Assembly: GCF_003024715.1 (NCBI RefSeq) | Contig: NZ_PYLO01000003.1 | Span: forward strand, 186,001 to 250,000 | Source: Clostridium fessum | GTDB lineage: Bacteria; Bacillota; Clostridia; Lachnospirales; Lachnospiraceae | Direction of reading: 5' to 3' | DNA: 64,000 nucleotides | In this document: one piece after another, positions 26,027 through 34,710 of the stretch | Layout of the letters: each line of letters begins with the position of its first letter | Position numbering within the stretch: position 1 is the stretch's first letter | Notes under the pieces: generated by a model | The model's database searches: none | Told to the model about the DNA's origin: nothing | What the model saw: the letters and a program-made list of their open reading frames with translations, nothing else | Translations under genes and position numbers: made by a program

Positions 26027-27949
26027 ATGAAAACACAAGCAGACAAGAAGTCAGTCAAAGACATTCAGGAGTTAAAGCAGCGATTTACTAAGTTTTCCAT
26101 AGGTTTATTTGCAATTTTGACGCTTTCAATCACATTGTTGGCATCAGCATATACATATATTCTGCAAAAATCGTATACAGATATCGCCCTTGAAACGGAA
26201 CTCAAACGTGATATGGAAAATGCAGATGCAATTCATAAATTGGTAAATAAAAAAATCGGAAGAGAAGAATTTGCCACGCTCCGCCATCAATCTGATGAAA
26301 ATACAGAAATGTATCACGAGGTTTCCTCGTTTCTAAATGAAATTCGAACGCTGAATTCAACCAGATATTTATACACCGCCACCCGAAATGAAGAAAACAG
26401 GCTGATCTATGTGGTGGACGGTCTGGATCCCAACGCAGGAGATGTCAGACATCCGGGAGACTATATTGAGGATGAAATGATTCCGTATATTAACAAGGCT
26501 CTTTCAGGAGAAACGGTGTATTCGCAGAACATTGTTGATACGACATGGGGTCCTATTTTCACAGCCTGTTATCCTATAACGGGCGATTCGGATGAAATAG
26601 TTGGTGCTTTATGCATTGAAATGGATATGCAGTCTGTGAATGGGCTGGTAGAGCGAACAAGAAGAGCATCCGTTTATGTTGGAGCTATGGCAGGATGTGT
26701 GCTGTTTTTGCTTTGTGCTGTCTGCTTTATCGGCTACAAAAGAAAAAGAGAAGATGAAATTGAACAGACGCTTTTGTTGCGCGAGGCTGCGGAAAAAGCA
26801 GAGACCGCAAACAGAGCAAAATCATCCTTCTTACTTAACATGTCACATGATATTCGATCACCTATGAATGCTATTATCGGATTTACGGACATTGCACTGA
26901 ACCAGACAAATGTATCTGAAATTCACGATAGTCTGCAAAAGGTAAAAATAAGTTCAGAGCATCTGCTGTTGTTATTGAATAATGTACTGGATCTTAGCCG
27001 TATCGAGAACGGAAAGGTAAGCTTCTCACCTGAGCCGGAGAATTTGCCTGTCCTAATAGATAATGTGATTGCTATCGTGGATGGACTCCTACTGAATCGT
27101 GATTTAACATTTGAGATACATCGCAACATCCCCAAAGAACTTTATGTTCTGACGGATGCAACAAAAATTCGTGAGATATTGACGAATCTTCTGAGTAATT
27201 CGGTCAAGTTTACAAAAGATGGCGGAACGATTACTTTTGAAATTAGTATCAAACCGGGCATAGACGAACGGCATATTGTAGGCAGTTATGCGGTAAAAGA
27301 CAATGGCATTGGTATGAGTGAAGAATTTCAGAAAAGGCTGTTTGAACCCTTTTCACAGGAGGATAACGGCGCACGAACACATTATGCCGGAACGGGGCTT
27401 GGAATGGCAATTTCCAAGCAATATGTAGAACTGATGGACGGTACAATTACGGTTCACAGCAAGAAAGGGTGTGGTTCGTCTTTTACAGTAGAAATTCCTA
27501 TGGAACTTGCAGACCCAAAACAGATACCTGAGCTGAATCTGATACAGGATGTCAGCCTTAATGGAGTAAAGGTTCTTCTCGCAGAAGATAATGAGCTGAA
27601 TGCGGAATTGGCAATCACGCTGCTCGAAGAAGCAGGTATGCATGTAACTCGTGCAGTAGACGGACAGGACGCAGTTGCTTGTTTTGCCAACAATCCAGCA
27701 GACACATATGATGTGATTCTAATGGATGTCCTGATGCCTAAAATGAATGGGCATCAGGCGGCAAGGGCAATTCGTGCAATGAGCAAGGAGCGCCCAGACG
27801 CTGCGAAAATTCCAATCATCGCACAATCTGCAAATGCTTTCAAGGAAGATGTACAGGCATCCTTGGATTCTGGAATGAACGGACACATTTCAAAGCCATT
27901 CAATATAGATGCAGTGACCACTGCAATAAAACAAAATATAAAGAGATAG
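26027..27949 (+). CDS. Hybrid sensor histidine kinase with Cache-like sensor
   Basis: 640 residues: cytoplasmic N-terminus, membrane helix (about 25-48), extracellular sensor of about 170 residues (RYLYTATRNEENRLIYVVDG and GPIFTACYPITG resemble dCache domains), second helix (about 220-240), HisKA with LNMSHDIRSPMNAIIGF, HATPase (NLLSNSVKF, DNGIGMS, GTGLGMAISKQ) and a receiver with ILMDVLMPKMNG. A paralogue of the two hybrid kinases at 17.8-23 kb but monocistronic and on the opposite strand. No HPt domain; the HPt protein at 17366 could serve it too. Followed by two terminator-like hairpins. Confidence 0.94.
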   Translation: MKTQADKKSVKDIQELKQRFTKFSIGLFAILTLSITLLASAYTYILQKSYTDIALETELKRDMENADAIHKLVNKKIGREEFATLRHQSDENTEMYHEVSSFLNEIRTLNSTRYLYTATRNEENRLIYVVDGLDPNAGDVRHPGDYIEDEMIPYINKALSGETVYSQNIVDTTWGPIFTACYPITGDSDEIVGALCIEMDMQSVNGLVERTRRASVYVGAMAGCVLFLLCAVCFIGYKRKREDEIEQTLLLREAAEKAETANRAKSSFLLNMSHDIRSPMNAIIGFTDIALNQTNVSEIHDSLQKVKISSEHLLLLLNNVLDLSRIENGKVSFSPEPENLPVLIDNVIAIVDGLLLNRDLTFEIHRNIPKELYVLTDATKIREILTNLLSNSVKFTKDGGTITFEISIKPGIDERHIVGSYAVKDNGIGMSEEFQKRLFEPFSQEDNGARTHYAGTGLGMAISKQYVELMDGTITVHSKKGCGSSFTVEIPMELADPKQIPELNLIQDVSLNGVKVLLAEDNELNAELAITLLEEAGMHVTRAVDGQDAVACFANNPADTYDVILMDVLMPKMNGHQAARAIRAMSKERPDAAKIPIIAQSANAFKEDVQASLDSGMNGHISKPFNIDAVTTAIKQNIKR

Positions 27950-27980
27950 AAGATTGAGCAACAATCCGCTAACTATCAGA

Positions 27981-28015
27981 GCATCGTTCAAGGTTTATTT
28001 GGACGGTGCTTTTTC
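27981..28015 (+). terminator. Terminator of the hybrid kinase gene
   Basis: GCATCGTTCAA pairs with TTGGACGGTGC (two G-U pairs), 7-nt loop, followed by five T; 32 bp after the stop codon. Confidence 0.8.
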
Positions 28016-28056
28016 TATACCCACAAACTAAACCTTCATTACATTTGAATACTAAT

Positions 28057-28097
28057 AATGCCGTATATTTGTCTCTAAAGGGCAAATATGCGGCATT
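28057..28097. terminator. Second hairpin after the hybrid kinase gene
   Basis: A nearly perfect 15-bp stem (AATGCCGTATATTTG / CAAATATGCGGCATT) with an 11-nt loop and a T-rich tract to the right (TCTTTATTCTTTA). A backup or bidirectional terminator. Confidence 0.7.
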
Positions 28098-28234
28098 TCT
28101 TTATTCTTTATGTGCGTGATCGTACATCTTTTGAATATCCTCCGGCAACTTATCCGATATCATACTACGGCAATGATCATTTGAAGGTTATAGTGTTTGG
28201 TATCGCGTGTGACCTGACGAGAACCTTCGTTTTG

Positions 28235-28259
28235 AACTATTCGGAAATTCCGAATAGTT
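28235..28259. other. Perfect 25-nt palindrome
   Basis: AACTATTCGGAA, one central A, TTCCGAATAGTT: a perfect 12-1-12 inverted repeat in the gene-free stretch before the toxin-antitoxin promoter. The tiny loop argues for a protein-binding site on DNA or an inactivated-element end more than an RNA hairpin. Function unknown. Nothing else is seen in 28100-28340. Confidence 0.6.
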
Positions 28260-28301
28260 GAATCTTCTTCAAGCTCTGAATCAGCATAAATCTTCTTGAT
28301 A

Positions 28302-28474
28302 CAAAGTCTATTCGCAGATTGCTACGCAGAAGGGCTTCGATGCATTTTAACAGAAAATTCACAACTTGTATAATGACATTGTATTGATATCACCCGAATT
28401 TATGCATATACTATACTTGAATGGAGGTGTTCTGTATGGCAACAACTAATTTAAATATTCGTACAGACAAGGCA
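28302..28474 (+). repeat. Toxin-antitoxin promoter region, second copy of duplicated segment
   Basis: Counterpart of 25730-25905, here leading into an intact antitoxin gene. Contains the promoter at 28347-28374. Confidence 0.65.
28347..28374 (+). promoter_or_regulatory. Predicted toxin-antitoxin promoter
   Basis: TTAACA (28347-28352), 16-bp spacer, TATAAT (28369-28374), 61 bp before the antitoxin start. Confidence 0.55.
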
Positions 28475-28708
28475 ATCAAGGATCAGGCGGAGGAAATCTT
28501 CAATGAGCTTGGTCTGAATATGACAACTGCTGTAAATATATTCCTGAGAACCGCTATCCGTGAGCATGGTATTCCTTTTGAATTAAAACTGGAAGTACCG
28601 AATGATACCACAGCCGCTGCCATTGAGGAAGGCAGAAAAATGATGACGGATCCTTCTGCTCCGCGTTATTCCAGTATGGATGCGCTTAAGGCAGCTCTCG
28701 ATGTATGA
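28436..28708 (+). CDS. RelB/DinJ family antitoxin
   Basis: 90 residues with the DinJ-type ribbon-helix-helix N-terminus (TTNLNIRTDKAIKDQAEEIF, then LNMTTAVNIFLRTAIREHGIPF) and a disordered toxin-binding tail. It neutralises the downstream RNase and normally represses its own operon. The frame opens at ATG 28421, but GGAGG is 8 nt before ATG 28436. Its stop overlaps the toxin start by four bases (ATGA), the usual coupling. Confidence 0.93.
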   Translation: MATTNLNIRTDKAIKDQAEEIFNELGLNMTTAVNIFLRTAIREHGIPFELKLEVPNDTTAAAIEEGRKMMTDPSAPRYSSMDALKAALDV

Positions 28709-28986
28709 AATACAACATTCAGTTTACAAATCAATTTAAAAAGGATTTGAAGCTTGCCAAAAAGCAAAATAAAAATCTTGATAAGCTGTTTGAGGTAATC
28801 GATATTCTGGCGAATGGCGGTACGCTGGAAGCAAAATACAGAGATCATGATCTTACAGGCAACTATAAAGAAACGCGTGAGTGCCACATCGAACCAGACT
28901 GGCTGCTTATTTATGAGATTCGTGGAGAAGTTCTTCTTTTGATGCATTATCGCCTTGGTTCACATTCTGAGCTGTTTAAGAAATAA
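28705..28986 (+). CDS. YafQ family toxin (RelE superfamily mRNA interferase)
   Basis: 93 residues of the YafQ branch of RelE ribosome-dependent mRNases. Residues corresponding to the YafQ active site are present: H48 and H61, D65, H87 and F91 (RDHDLTG, CHIEPDW, GSHSELFKK). Cleaves translated mRNA when the antitoxin is degraded. Full length, overlapping the antitoxin gene. Together they are a complete type II module. Confidence 0.94.
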   Translation: MKYNIQFTNQFKKDLKLAKKQNKNLDKLFEVIDILANGGTLEAKYRDHDLTGNYKETRECHIEPDWLLIYEIRGEVLLLMHYRLGSHSELFKK

Positions 28987-29020
28987 TCCCAAAATCGGAA
29001 GTTGTAGGAGGAAATTTTTA

Positions 29021-29557
29021 ATGAATATAACAGTTTATCTTGGGGCAAACGAAGGAAATGACCCATGCTTACGAAAAGCAGTTGAGGAATTGGGGGCATG
29101 GATTGGAAACAGTGGAAATGCACTTGTTTACGGTGGTTCTAAAGGTGGTTTAATGGGAGCATTGGCAGACAGTGTATTGAAGGCAGGCGGTGATGTTACG
29201 GGTGTTGAGCCGAATTTTTTTATTGAAAATGAGTTTCAACATGATGGACTGACAAAACTGATTGTGACTAAGGATATGTCTGAGAGAAAAAACAAAATGA
29301 TTGAGTTAGGAGAAGCCTTTATTGCCTTCCCGGGCGGCACGGGAACATTGGAGGAAATTGCAGAGGTAATGTCGAAGGTGTCTTTGAAACATCTGGAGGC
29401 ACCCTGCATTCTCTACAACCTGAACGGTTACTACGATGATTTGAAAGCACTTCTAAATCATATGATTGAAAAAGGATTATCTTCTAACGAGCGACAGGAG
29501 GGAATCTTTTTTGTTGAAAATCTGGATGATATAAAGCGAATCTTGAGACGGGCATAA
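29021..29557 (+). CDS. LOG family protein (TIGR00730, lysine-decarboxylase-like fold)
   Basis: 178 residues with the LOG motifs YGGSKGGLMGALAD (residues 37-50) and PGGTGTLEE (about 108). Members release a base from nucleoside 5'-monophosphates (cytokinin riboside phosphoribohydrolase in plants; bacterial roles mostly undefined). The frame is open from 28955 but AGGAGG precedes ATG 29021, so I used it. It starts 34 bp after the toxin gene, perhaps co-transcribed. Confidence 0.93.
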   Translation: MNITVYLGANEGNDPCLRKAVEELGAWIGNSGNALVYGGSKGGLMGALADSVLKAGGDVTGVEPNFFIENEFQHDGLTKLIVTKDMSERKNKMIELGEAFIAFPGGTGTLEEIAEVMSKVSLKHLEAPCILYNLNGYYDDLKALLNHMIEKGLSSNERQEGIFFVENLDDIKRILRRA

Positions 29558-29636
29558 CTTATGTTTGCACAGTAAAATGGAGTTGCATTAGCGAAAGACA
29601 GAGCACGATCAATTCCAATTTGACGGAGTAATGGAT

Positions 29637-30080
29637 ATGAAAATCCGAGAAGTGAACGAAAATAAAAAGCAATTTATATCATTATTGTTATTAGCTGATG
29701 AACAGGAGAGCATGGTTGAGCGCTATCTTGAAAAAGGTACTATGTATGTGCTTGAAGACAATGATGAAAAAGCAGAATGTGTTGTTACCGATGAAGGTAA
29801 TGGAATACTTGAAATCAAGAATATCGCAGTCGATCCGGAAAATCAGGGAAAGGGCTATGGCAAAGCACTAATTGATTTTCTTGCCAGTAAATATGCAGAT
29901 GAATATTCTGTTTTGCAAGTTGGAACAGGTGACAGTCCATTGACGATACCATTTTATGAAAAATGTGGGTTTGTTCGTTCTCACAAGATTCCCAATTTCT
30001 TTACTGACAATTATGACCACCCAATTTATGAGGGCGGTGTACAGTTGATAGATATGATATATTTGCAAAGATGTTTATAA
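29637..30080 (+). CDS. GNAT family N-acetyltransferase
   Basis: 147 residues with the acetyl-CoA binding motif A (IKNIAVDPENQGKGYGKALI, Q/R-x-x-G-x-G/A pattern at QGKGYG) and a motif B-like FYEKCGF. Transfers acetyl to an amine; the substrate is unknown. ATG 29631 is too close to GGAG; ATG 29637 has 8-nt spacing. First of two unrelated GNAT genes in tandem. Confidence 0.92.
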   Translation: MKIREVNENKKQFISLLLLADEQESMVERYLEKGTMYVLEDNDEKAECVVTDEGNGILEIKNIAVDPENQGKGYGKALIDFLASKYADEYSVLQVGTGDSPLTIPFYEKCGFVRSHKIPNFFTDNYDHPIYEGGVQLIDMIYLQRCL

Positions 30081-30133
30081 CTTCCAGTATGTAGAATTAA
30101 GAAAATCGGTATTTTTGAGGAGATCGATATAAA

Positions 30134-30649
30134 ATGACCTTCCAATTAGTTTGTATAGAACCAAAAGAATTAACGCAATACAAGTCGGATATGCAGGAAG
30201 CATTTCAAAAAGGTTTTGAAGATGCTTTCGGAAAAACAGCTGCTGTTATTCTACCTGAAAAGGACATTGACCAGTCGCTGAATGCGGAGGGTTCTGTTGT
30301 CTATAAAGCCGTTGTCGATGGAGAAATGGTGGGTGGTGCTGTTGTTGTTATCAATGAGAGTACACAGCATAACCATCTTGACCTGCTTTTTGTAAAGAAC
30401 GGAGTTCAGAGCAATGGTATCGGTAAGAAGATATGGTTTGAATTGGAACGAATATATCCGAACACGAAAGTATGGGAAACCTGTACGCCGTACTTTGATA
30501 AGCGCAACATTCATTTTTATGTGAATGTCTGCGGCTTTCATATTACGGAGTTTTTTAATGAAAAACATCCTATGCCGGATACACCGGACGATTTTGTCGG
30601 TGATGGAAACGAGGGAATGTTTGCGTTTAAAAAGCAAATGCGTCTATGA
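30134..30649 (+). CDS. GNAT family N-acetyltransferase, second
   Basis: 171 residues. A GNAT-like core: HLDLLFVKNGVQSNGIGKKIW (motif A with Q-S-N-G-I-G) and HFYVNVCGFHITEFF. It shares little sequence with the preceding GNAT gene, so they are not a simple duplication. GAGGAG precedes ATG 30134. Acceptor unknown. Confidence 0.9.
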   Translation: MTFQLVCIEPKELTQYKSDMQEAFQKGFEDAFGKTAAVILPEKDIDQSLNAEGSVVYKAVVDGEMVGGAVVVINESTQHNHLDLLFVKNGVQSNGIGKKIWFELERIYPNTKVWETCTPYFDKRNIHFYVNVCGFHITEFFNEKHPMPDTPDDFVGDGNEGMFAFKKQMRL

Positions 30650-30727
30650 AATTCCAGTTTGTAATAGGCTTAGTAAAGCCCATGATATAATTGTCCTAGA
30701 GCGTCTTTGAAAAACATTTTGAGTTGT

Positions 30728-30900
30728 TCATTTTACCCAAATTAATATTGAGACGATGCATACAAAACCCAGAAAAGTGGAAGCAAGTTTATCATAACGT
30801 GTCGCTATGTTGTGGTCAAGCTATTCGGCGAAACACTTTTAATTTGAGAAAGTAGTTTTCTACTAAATCTCTCTCTTTATAAAGCCAAACTGGAAGTTAT
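30728..30900 (-). pseudogene. IS5-family transposase, C-terminal remnant
   Basis: Two frames joined by a one- or two-base shift spell the conserved end of IS5/IS427 transposases: FLKLKVFRRIA, then IATRYDKLASTFLGFV and ILIWVK with a TGA stop at 30728. It contains the catalytic-region end only; no inverted repeats were found. A dead insertion-sequence relic. Confidence 0.75.
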
Positions 30901-30906
30901 CATCTA

Positions 30907-31215
30907 CTACATATAGGTAAAAAACAACTTAAACAAAATAAAGCATAGAATAACAGCAGTCCAAATCCACAGACGAGTTTTCTTTTGCAAAGTTAAGTTC
31001 AAGATACTTATTCCAGCCAAAATAACAAAACTACCAATAATAGCAGGATAATGTGTTCCACTTGAACCATTTGACCAAGGAGATATACCTAAGGCGATAA
31101 AAATTTTATCTCCAATGCAATACTTCGTGCTATTCCATGTGCCACCCAATATAAGACCCAAAACAATCAATAGGACAGCAATAATCCTATTTGTCAACTT
31201 CTTACTTTTGCTCAT
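30907..31215 (-). CDS. Small membrane protein, unknown function
   Basis: 102 residues with three hydrophobic helices (about 10-27, 57-76, 83-101) and a short charged N-terminus (MSKSKKLTNR). I do not recognise a family. GATGAGGTGA precedes the ATG. Its start lies 21 bp from the 179-bp repeat copy A, which carries a promoter pointing into it, the same layout as the small membrane protein gene at 36666-36842 beside copy B. Confidence 0.75.
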   Translation of the reverse strand: MSKSKKLTNRIIAVLLIVLGLILGGTWNSTKYCIGDKIFIALGISPWSNGSSGTHYPAIIGSFVILAGISILNLTLQKKTRLWIWTAVILCFILFKLFFTYM

Positions 31216-31235
31216 ATTATCACCTCATCAAATTC

Positions 31236-31414
31236 CGATTGAGATTTCACCTGTTTTAAGAGATTTAATAACTGTTATATTTTCTTATTAAATTCTCCGC
31301 AAACCCTTGAAAACACTGGATTTGTCGCAGGTGAGCTTTCCCTTATTTTTTCCCTTGTGTTATATATTCCCATATAAGTTTACGAACTCTGATAAGGGAA
31401 AATACAAGGGCACA
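31236..31414 (-). repeat. 179-bp direct repeat, copy A
   Basis: Ungapped match (about 90 percent by eye) to 36863-37041, same orientation. On the minus strand it has a short open end (KLTCDKSSVFKGLRRI then stop) that may be the tail of a lost gene, followed by a promoter TTGCGG-17-TATAAC and an inverted repeat ATTTAATAA / TTATTAAAT (31263-31271, 31285-31293) around the -10. The copies frame the ABC transporter/two-component cassette. Confidence 0.85.
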
Positions 31415-31437
31415 GAATCTTTTGACGTATACTCGCA

Positions 31438-31477
31438 AACCAAGCTGTCACTCATTGTCCGAGTGACAGCCTGGTTA
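31438..31477 (-). terminator. Hairpin after the ABC permease gene
   Basis: A 16-bp stem with one mismatch (AACCAGGCTGTCACTC / GAGTGACAGCTTGGTT), 7-nt loop, directly after the permease stop. No T-tract, so its termination strength is uncertain. Confidence 0.65.
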
Positions 31478-31481
31478 CTTG

Positions 31482-33926
31482 CTATCCCTGATACCTTATT
31501 CTTTCAACCAACGTTTCCTTTTTCAGATTACTGCTTAAAACGCAGGAAAGCACAATCTGCAAAAGGCTGACCAGCAAAATCATAGCAAGAATTGGTGTAA
31601 TTGGAACATGATAGACATTCATTCCAAATATCCCATTATGCTTTGCATAGGCAAAGAGCACGTAGCCAAGTGGCAGACCAACGACAAGTGCTACACATAT
31701 GGTGCCAACCGTAAAAATCAGTCCCTGTAACTGCAGACATAAATTTAATTGTTTATTTGTCATACCCACAGCCTGTAATACACCATATTCCTGCTTTTTT
31801 GTCGTAATATTCATGATCATGGTGTTTGCCATATTCATAAAACCGATGAATCCTACAACCGCCATAAACAGATAACAGCCAAGCTTCATCGTGCGAGCTG
31901 AGAATTCTGCAGATTGTAACTGCGCATGATAAGTACCCATTTTTATATGCGAAGTATTAGAAATCAATGTATTCAGATTTTGCTCCACAGATGCCACATC
32001 TTTTTTGTCACAGTCCACCCACAGATAGCCATAGGCTGTTCCTCTCGGATTCATGGAACGGTATACACCTTCTGGAATGACAAGATAAGTGTCCGCGCTT
32101 ACAAAGGATCCTGCAATCTTTCCCTGATAGGTATAGGTTTCACTTCCATTCTCAAAGTCAAATACAATGGATTCACCCGGAGCATATCCATCTTGTTCCA
32201 TCCACGTTGACCAGCCAAAGAAAATATCACCATTCTTTACCGCCTGATCATAGTCCATAGAGCCAATATCCCCGTCCTGGCGCATAAAATCAAAATCATT
32301 TTTACTCACAATATCAGCCGGAAATCTTGTTCCGTTCAGATTTACAGAGACTATCTCTCTCGTCATGACATCTGTCACTCCCGGAATGCTTTTGATTTCT
32401 TCAATCAGCGAATCATTCAATGGATCATCCGTCAGAATCGTATCCAGATTATTCTCCGGATATCTTTCATCATACTCAGCAGAATAGTCAAGCTGCAGTT
32501 CAAATTGTCCATGATTAACGGAAAGACGTGCTTCATGCTCCGTGTCAATATTTCCCACATAATTAGAGATAATCACAAACAATACGCAAGAAAAACCCAT
32601 TGTGAGGATAGTACCAATAGTTCTTTTGGGATTACCCGTTACATTTGCCATTGCCATAGAAAACACGGTGACATTTTTTCTGCCATTTCGTTTTCCTTTT
32701 TTTTGTGTTTCTGCATTTTCTAAATACCGTGTTGCTTCGATAGGTGAAATCCATGAAACAATTTTCATTGGTTTACGCAGTGCCAAAGCAACGGTAAGAA
32801 ATGATACGAAAATACAGAGAAACATAACAGGCAGGGAAAACAGAGGCACCTGCTGATTTTGAACTCCCATAGAGCCAGTTCCGGTTGATACAAGGTTCCC
32901 CTGTTCTACCAGCCAGTTAAAACCGCATTTTGCAATCAGAAAGCCAAACAGCAGCCCCAGCGGTATCGAAGGAACCGCCAGAAGAATGCCCTCACGAAAG
33001 ATCAACTGCTTCATCTGCTTTCTGGTTGCACCCAGCGCCTTGATTTTTCCGTACTCCTGAACCTTCTGGGCGATCCCGACCTGGAAGATATTATAAATGA
33101 CCCCAACGGAAAACAGCACGATTCCGAGGATCAGGGTTCCACAAACCACAATCATTTCATAACTCGGCTGCAAGACCCATTGCAAATAGAGATCATTGAC
33201 TATAACGTTTTTTTCTTCGATCCCACAGGCTGCTGCAAACTGCTTTATAACCGAATCAATATTATTCATAGATACATTTGCAGAATCATTTAAAGTAAAA
33301 TAAATATTATACTGTCTGTCATTCTCTGCGACGTGCTCATCATAAAACTCCTGTGACCCGAAAACAACATAAGATGCCTCGATGGTATACTCATCCCGAT
33401 CATATAGGATTCCACTGACAACAAATTCTTCCGGCTTATATTCTGACTGCATCCCTGCGCGGTAATCCAATGTCACCGTATCCCCGACTTTTACATCACC
33501 ATACCCCATTGCACGGAAAAATGCTCTTCCTGCGGCAATTTCCTGCATTTTTTCCGGATACTTTCCTTCCTTTAACTCATATTCTTTATTATAGGGAAGC
33601 ATTTTTTTTACAGTCTCATCCATGCAGACAAACCCGCCTTTTTCATTGCCTTTTATGACACCTTCGGTGCACATAGTGCCTGTAGCATCTATTTCCGCAC
33701 GGCGGTTTACTTCTTTTAACTGCGATCCGTCTGCGGAAACAAACAGACCATAATTGCTTCCATATGAGCCTGCCGCCTGACTTTTCTGTAAATGAATTAC
33801 CCCATTTCCCACAGTACTGATGATAACAAGCAGCATCGTGGTCAGACATATGGACATCATGATCAGTATACTTCTTGTCTTGTTCTTTTTGTCATTGCTA
33901 TGTGCAATCCTGCTTATTGTCTTCAT
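31482..33926 (-). CDS. FtsX-like ABC transporter permease
   Basis: 814 residues. N-terminal membrane helix (about 20-42), a large extracellular domain, three helices (about 255-385), a linker, then a repeat of the same layout: helix (about 435-455), second extracellular domain, and three helices near the C-terminus. The permease-domain sequence GKIKALGATRKQMKQLIFREG and its counterpart GVLQAVGMTNKQLNLCL are hallmarks of FtsX/MacB permeases. It works with the ATPase whose gene overlaps it by four bases. The set resembles antimicrobial-peptide export/resistance systems (inference from the adjacent two-component genes). Confidence 0.93.
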   Translation of the reverse strand: MKTISRIAHSNDKKNKTRSILIMMSICLTTMLLVIISTVGNGVIHLQKSQAAGSYGSNYGLFVSADGSQLKEVNRRAEIDATGTMCTEGVIKGNEKGGFVCMDETVKKMLPYNKEYELKEGKYPEKMQEIAAGRAFFRAMGYGDVKVGDTVTLDYRAGMQSEYKPEEFVVSGILYDRDEYTIEASYVVFGSQEFYDEHVAENDRQYNIYFTLNDSANVSMNNIDSVIKQFAAACGIEEKNVIVNDLYLQWVLQPSYEMIVVCGTLILGIVLFSVGVIYNIFQVGIAQKVQEYGKIKALGATRKQMKQLIFREGILLAVPSIPLGLLFGFLIAKCGFNWLVEQGNLVSTGTGSMGVQNQQVPLFSLPVMFLCIFVSFLTVALALRKPMKIVSWISPIEATRYLENAETQKKGKRNGRKNVTVFSMAMANVTGNPKRTIGTILTMGFSCVLFVIISNYVGNIDTEHEARLSVNHGQFELQLDYSAEYDERYPENNLDTILTDDPLNDSLIEEIKSIPGVTDVMTREIVSVNLNGTRFPADIVSKNDFDFMRQDGDIGSMDYDQAVKNGDIFFGWSTWMEQDGYAPGESIVFDFENGSETYTYQGKIAGSFVSADTYLVIPEGVYRSMNPRGTAYGYLWVDCDKKDVASVEQNLNTLISNTSHIKMGTYHAQLQSAEFSARTMKLGCYLFMAVVGFIGFMNMANTMIMNITTKKQEYGVLQAVGMTNKQLNLCLQLQGLIFTVGTICVALVVGLPLGYVLFAYAKHNGIFGMNVYHVPITPILAMILLVSLLQIVLSCVLSSNLKKETLVERIRYQG

Positions 33927-34597
33927 CTGAAATCCACCACCTGTCCATCCTCAATCACCAGAATGCGATCAGCGACCTGTGCGATTTCGTCATCATGGGT
34001 AATCATTACAATCGTCTGACCATATTTTTTTGCTGTCATTTTAAGCAGTGCAATCACCTCATCACTGGTCTTAGAATCAAGATTGCCTGTCGGCTCATCT
34101 GCAAATATAATTTCCGGACGATTCACCAGTGCTCTTGCAATCGCTACTCTCTGCTGCTGTCCTCCGGATAACTGATTTGGCAGATTGTAAATCCTCTTTT
34201 CAATCCCCAGAGTTGCAATAATATCATTTACATACGCTTCATCCACTTTTCTTCCATCCAGCCCCAGTGGCAGTACAATATTTTCCCATACATTAACAGA
34301 TGAAACCAGATTAAATGCCTGAAAAACAAATCCGATTTTTCTTCTGCGGAAAACAGCAAGAGCATCTTCTTTCATCCTGTATAAATCTTTCCCTGCTAAA
34401 GTAACACTGCCTTTTGTCGGGGTATCAAGCCCTCCAAGCATATGAAGTAATGTACTTTTACCGGAACCTGACTTTCCAACAATTGCGACAAATTCTCCCC
34501 GCTCAATCTGAATGTCCACCTGATTGACCGCTTTGACCTGATTCTCACCTGCGCCATAAAACTTACAAAGCTGCTTGGTTTCTAATATCACACTCAT
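33923..34597 (-). CDS. ABC transporter ATP-binding protein (LolD/MacB type)
   Basis: 224 residues with Walker [11 protein letters not shown]-loop, signature [15 protein letters not shown], Walker [13 protein letters not shown] and the switch His (MITHDD). The TGNLDS sequence places it in the LolD/MacB/BceA group. The frame opens upstream, but AAGGAGG is 6 nt before ATG 34597. It energises the FtsX-like permease encoded next. Separated from the kinase gene upstream by a terminator hairpin. Confidence 0.95.
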   Translation of the reverse strand: MSVILETKQLCKFYGAGENQVKAVNQVDIQIERGEFVAIVGKSGSGKSTLLHMLGGLDTPTKGSVTLAGKDLYRMKEDALAVFRRRKIGFVFQAFNLVSSVNVWENIVLPLGLDGRKVDEAYVNDIIATLGIEKRIYNLPNQLSGGQQQRVAIARALVNRPEIIFADEPTGNLDSKTSDEVIALLKMTAKKYGQTIVMITHDDEIAQVADRILVIEDGQVVDFR

Positions 34598-34659
34598 GTG
34601 TTGCCTCCTTTTCATCTTACATCCAAATTGTATCAGGGCAATCTTTCATTTCACTTTCA

Positions 34660-34701
34660 AAAAACGAGCAGAAGTCTTACAGAATTGTAAGATTTCTGCT
34701 C
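34660..34701 (-). terminator. Terminator between the kinase and ABC genes
   Basis: GAGCAGAA-x-TCTTAC pairs with GTAAGA-x-TTCTGCTC (15-nt arms, 6-nt loop, 34666-34701), followed on the minus strand by six T. It should separate the regulatory genes from the transporter genes, allowing separate induction of the transporter. Confidence 0.8.
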
Positions 34702-34710
34702 ACTTAAAAT

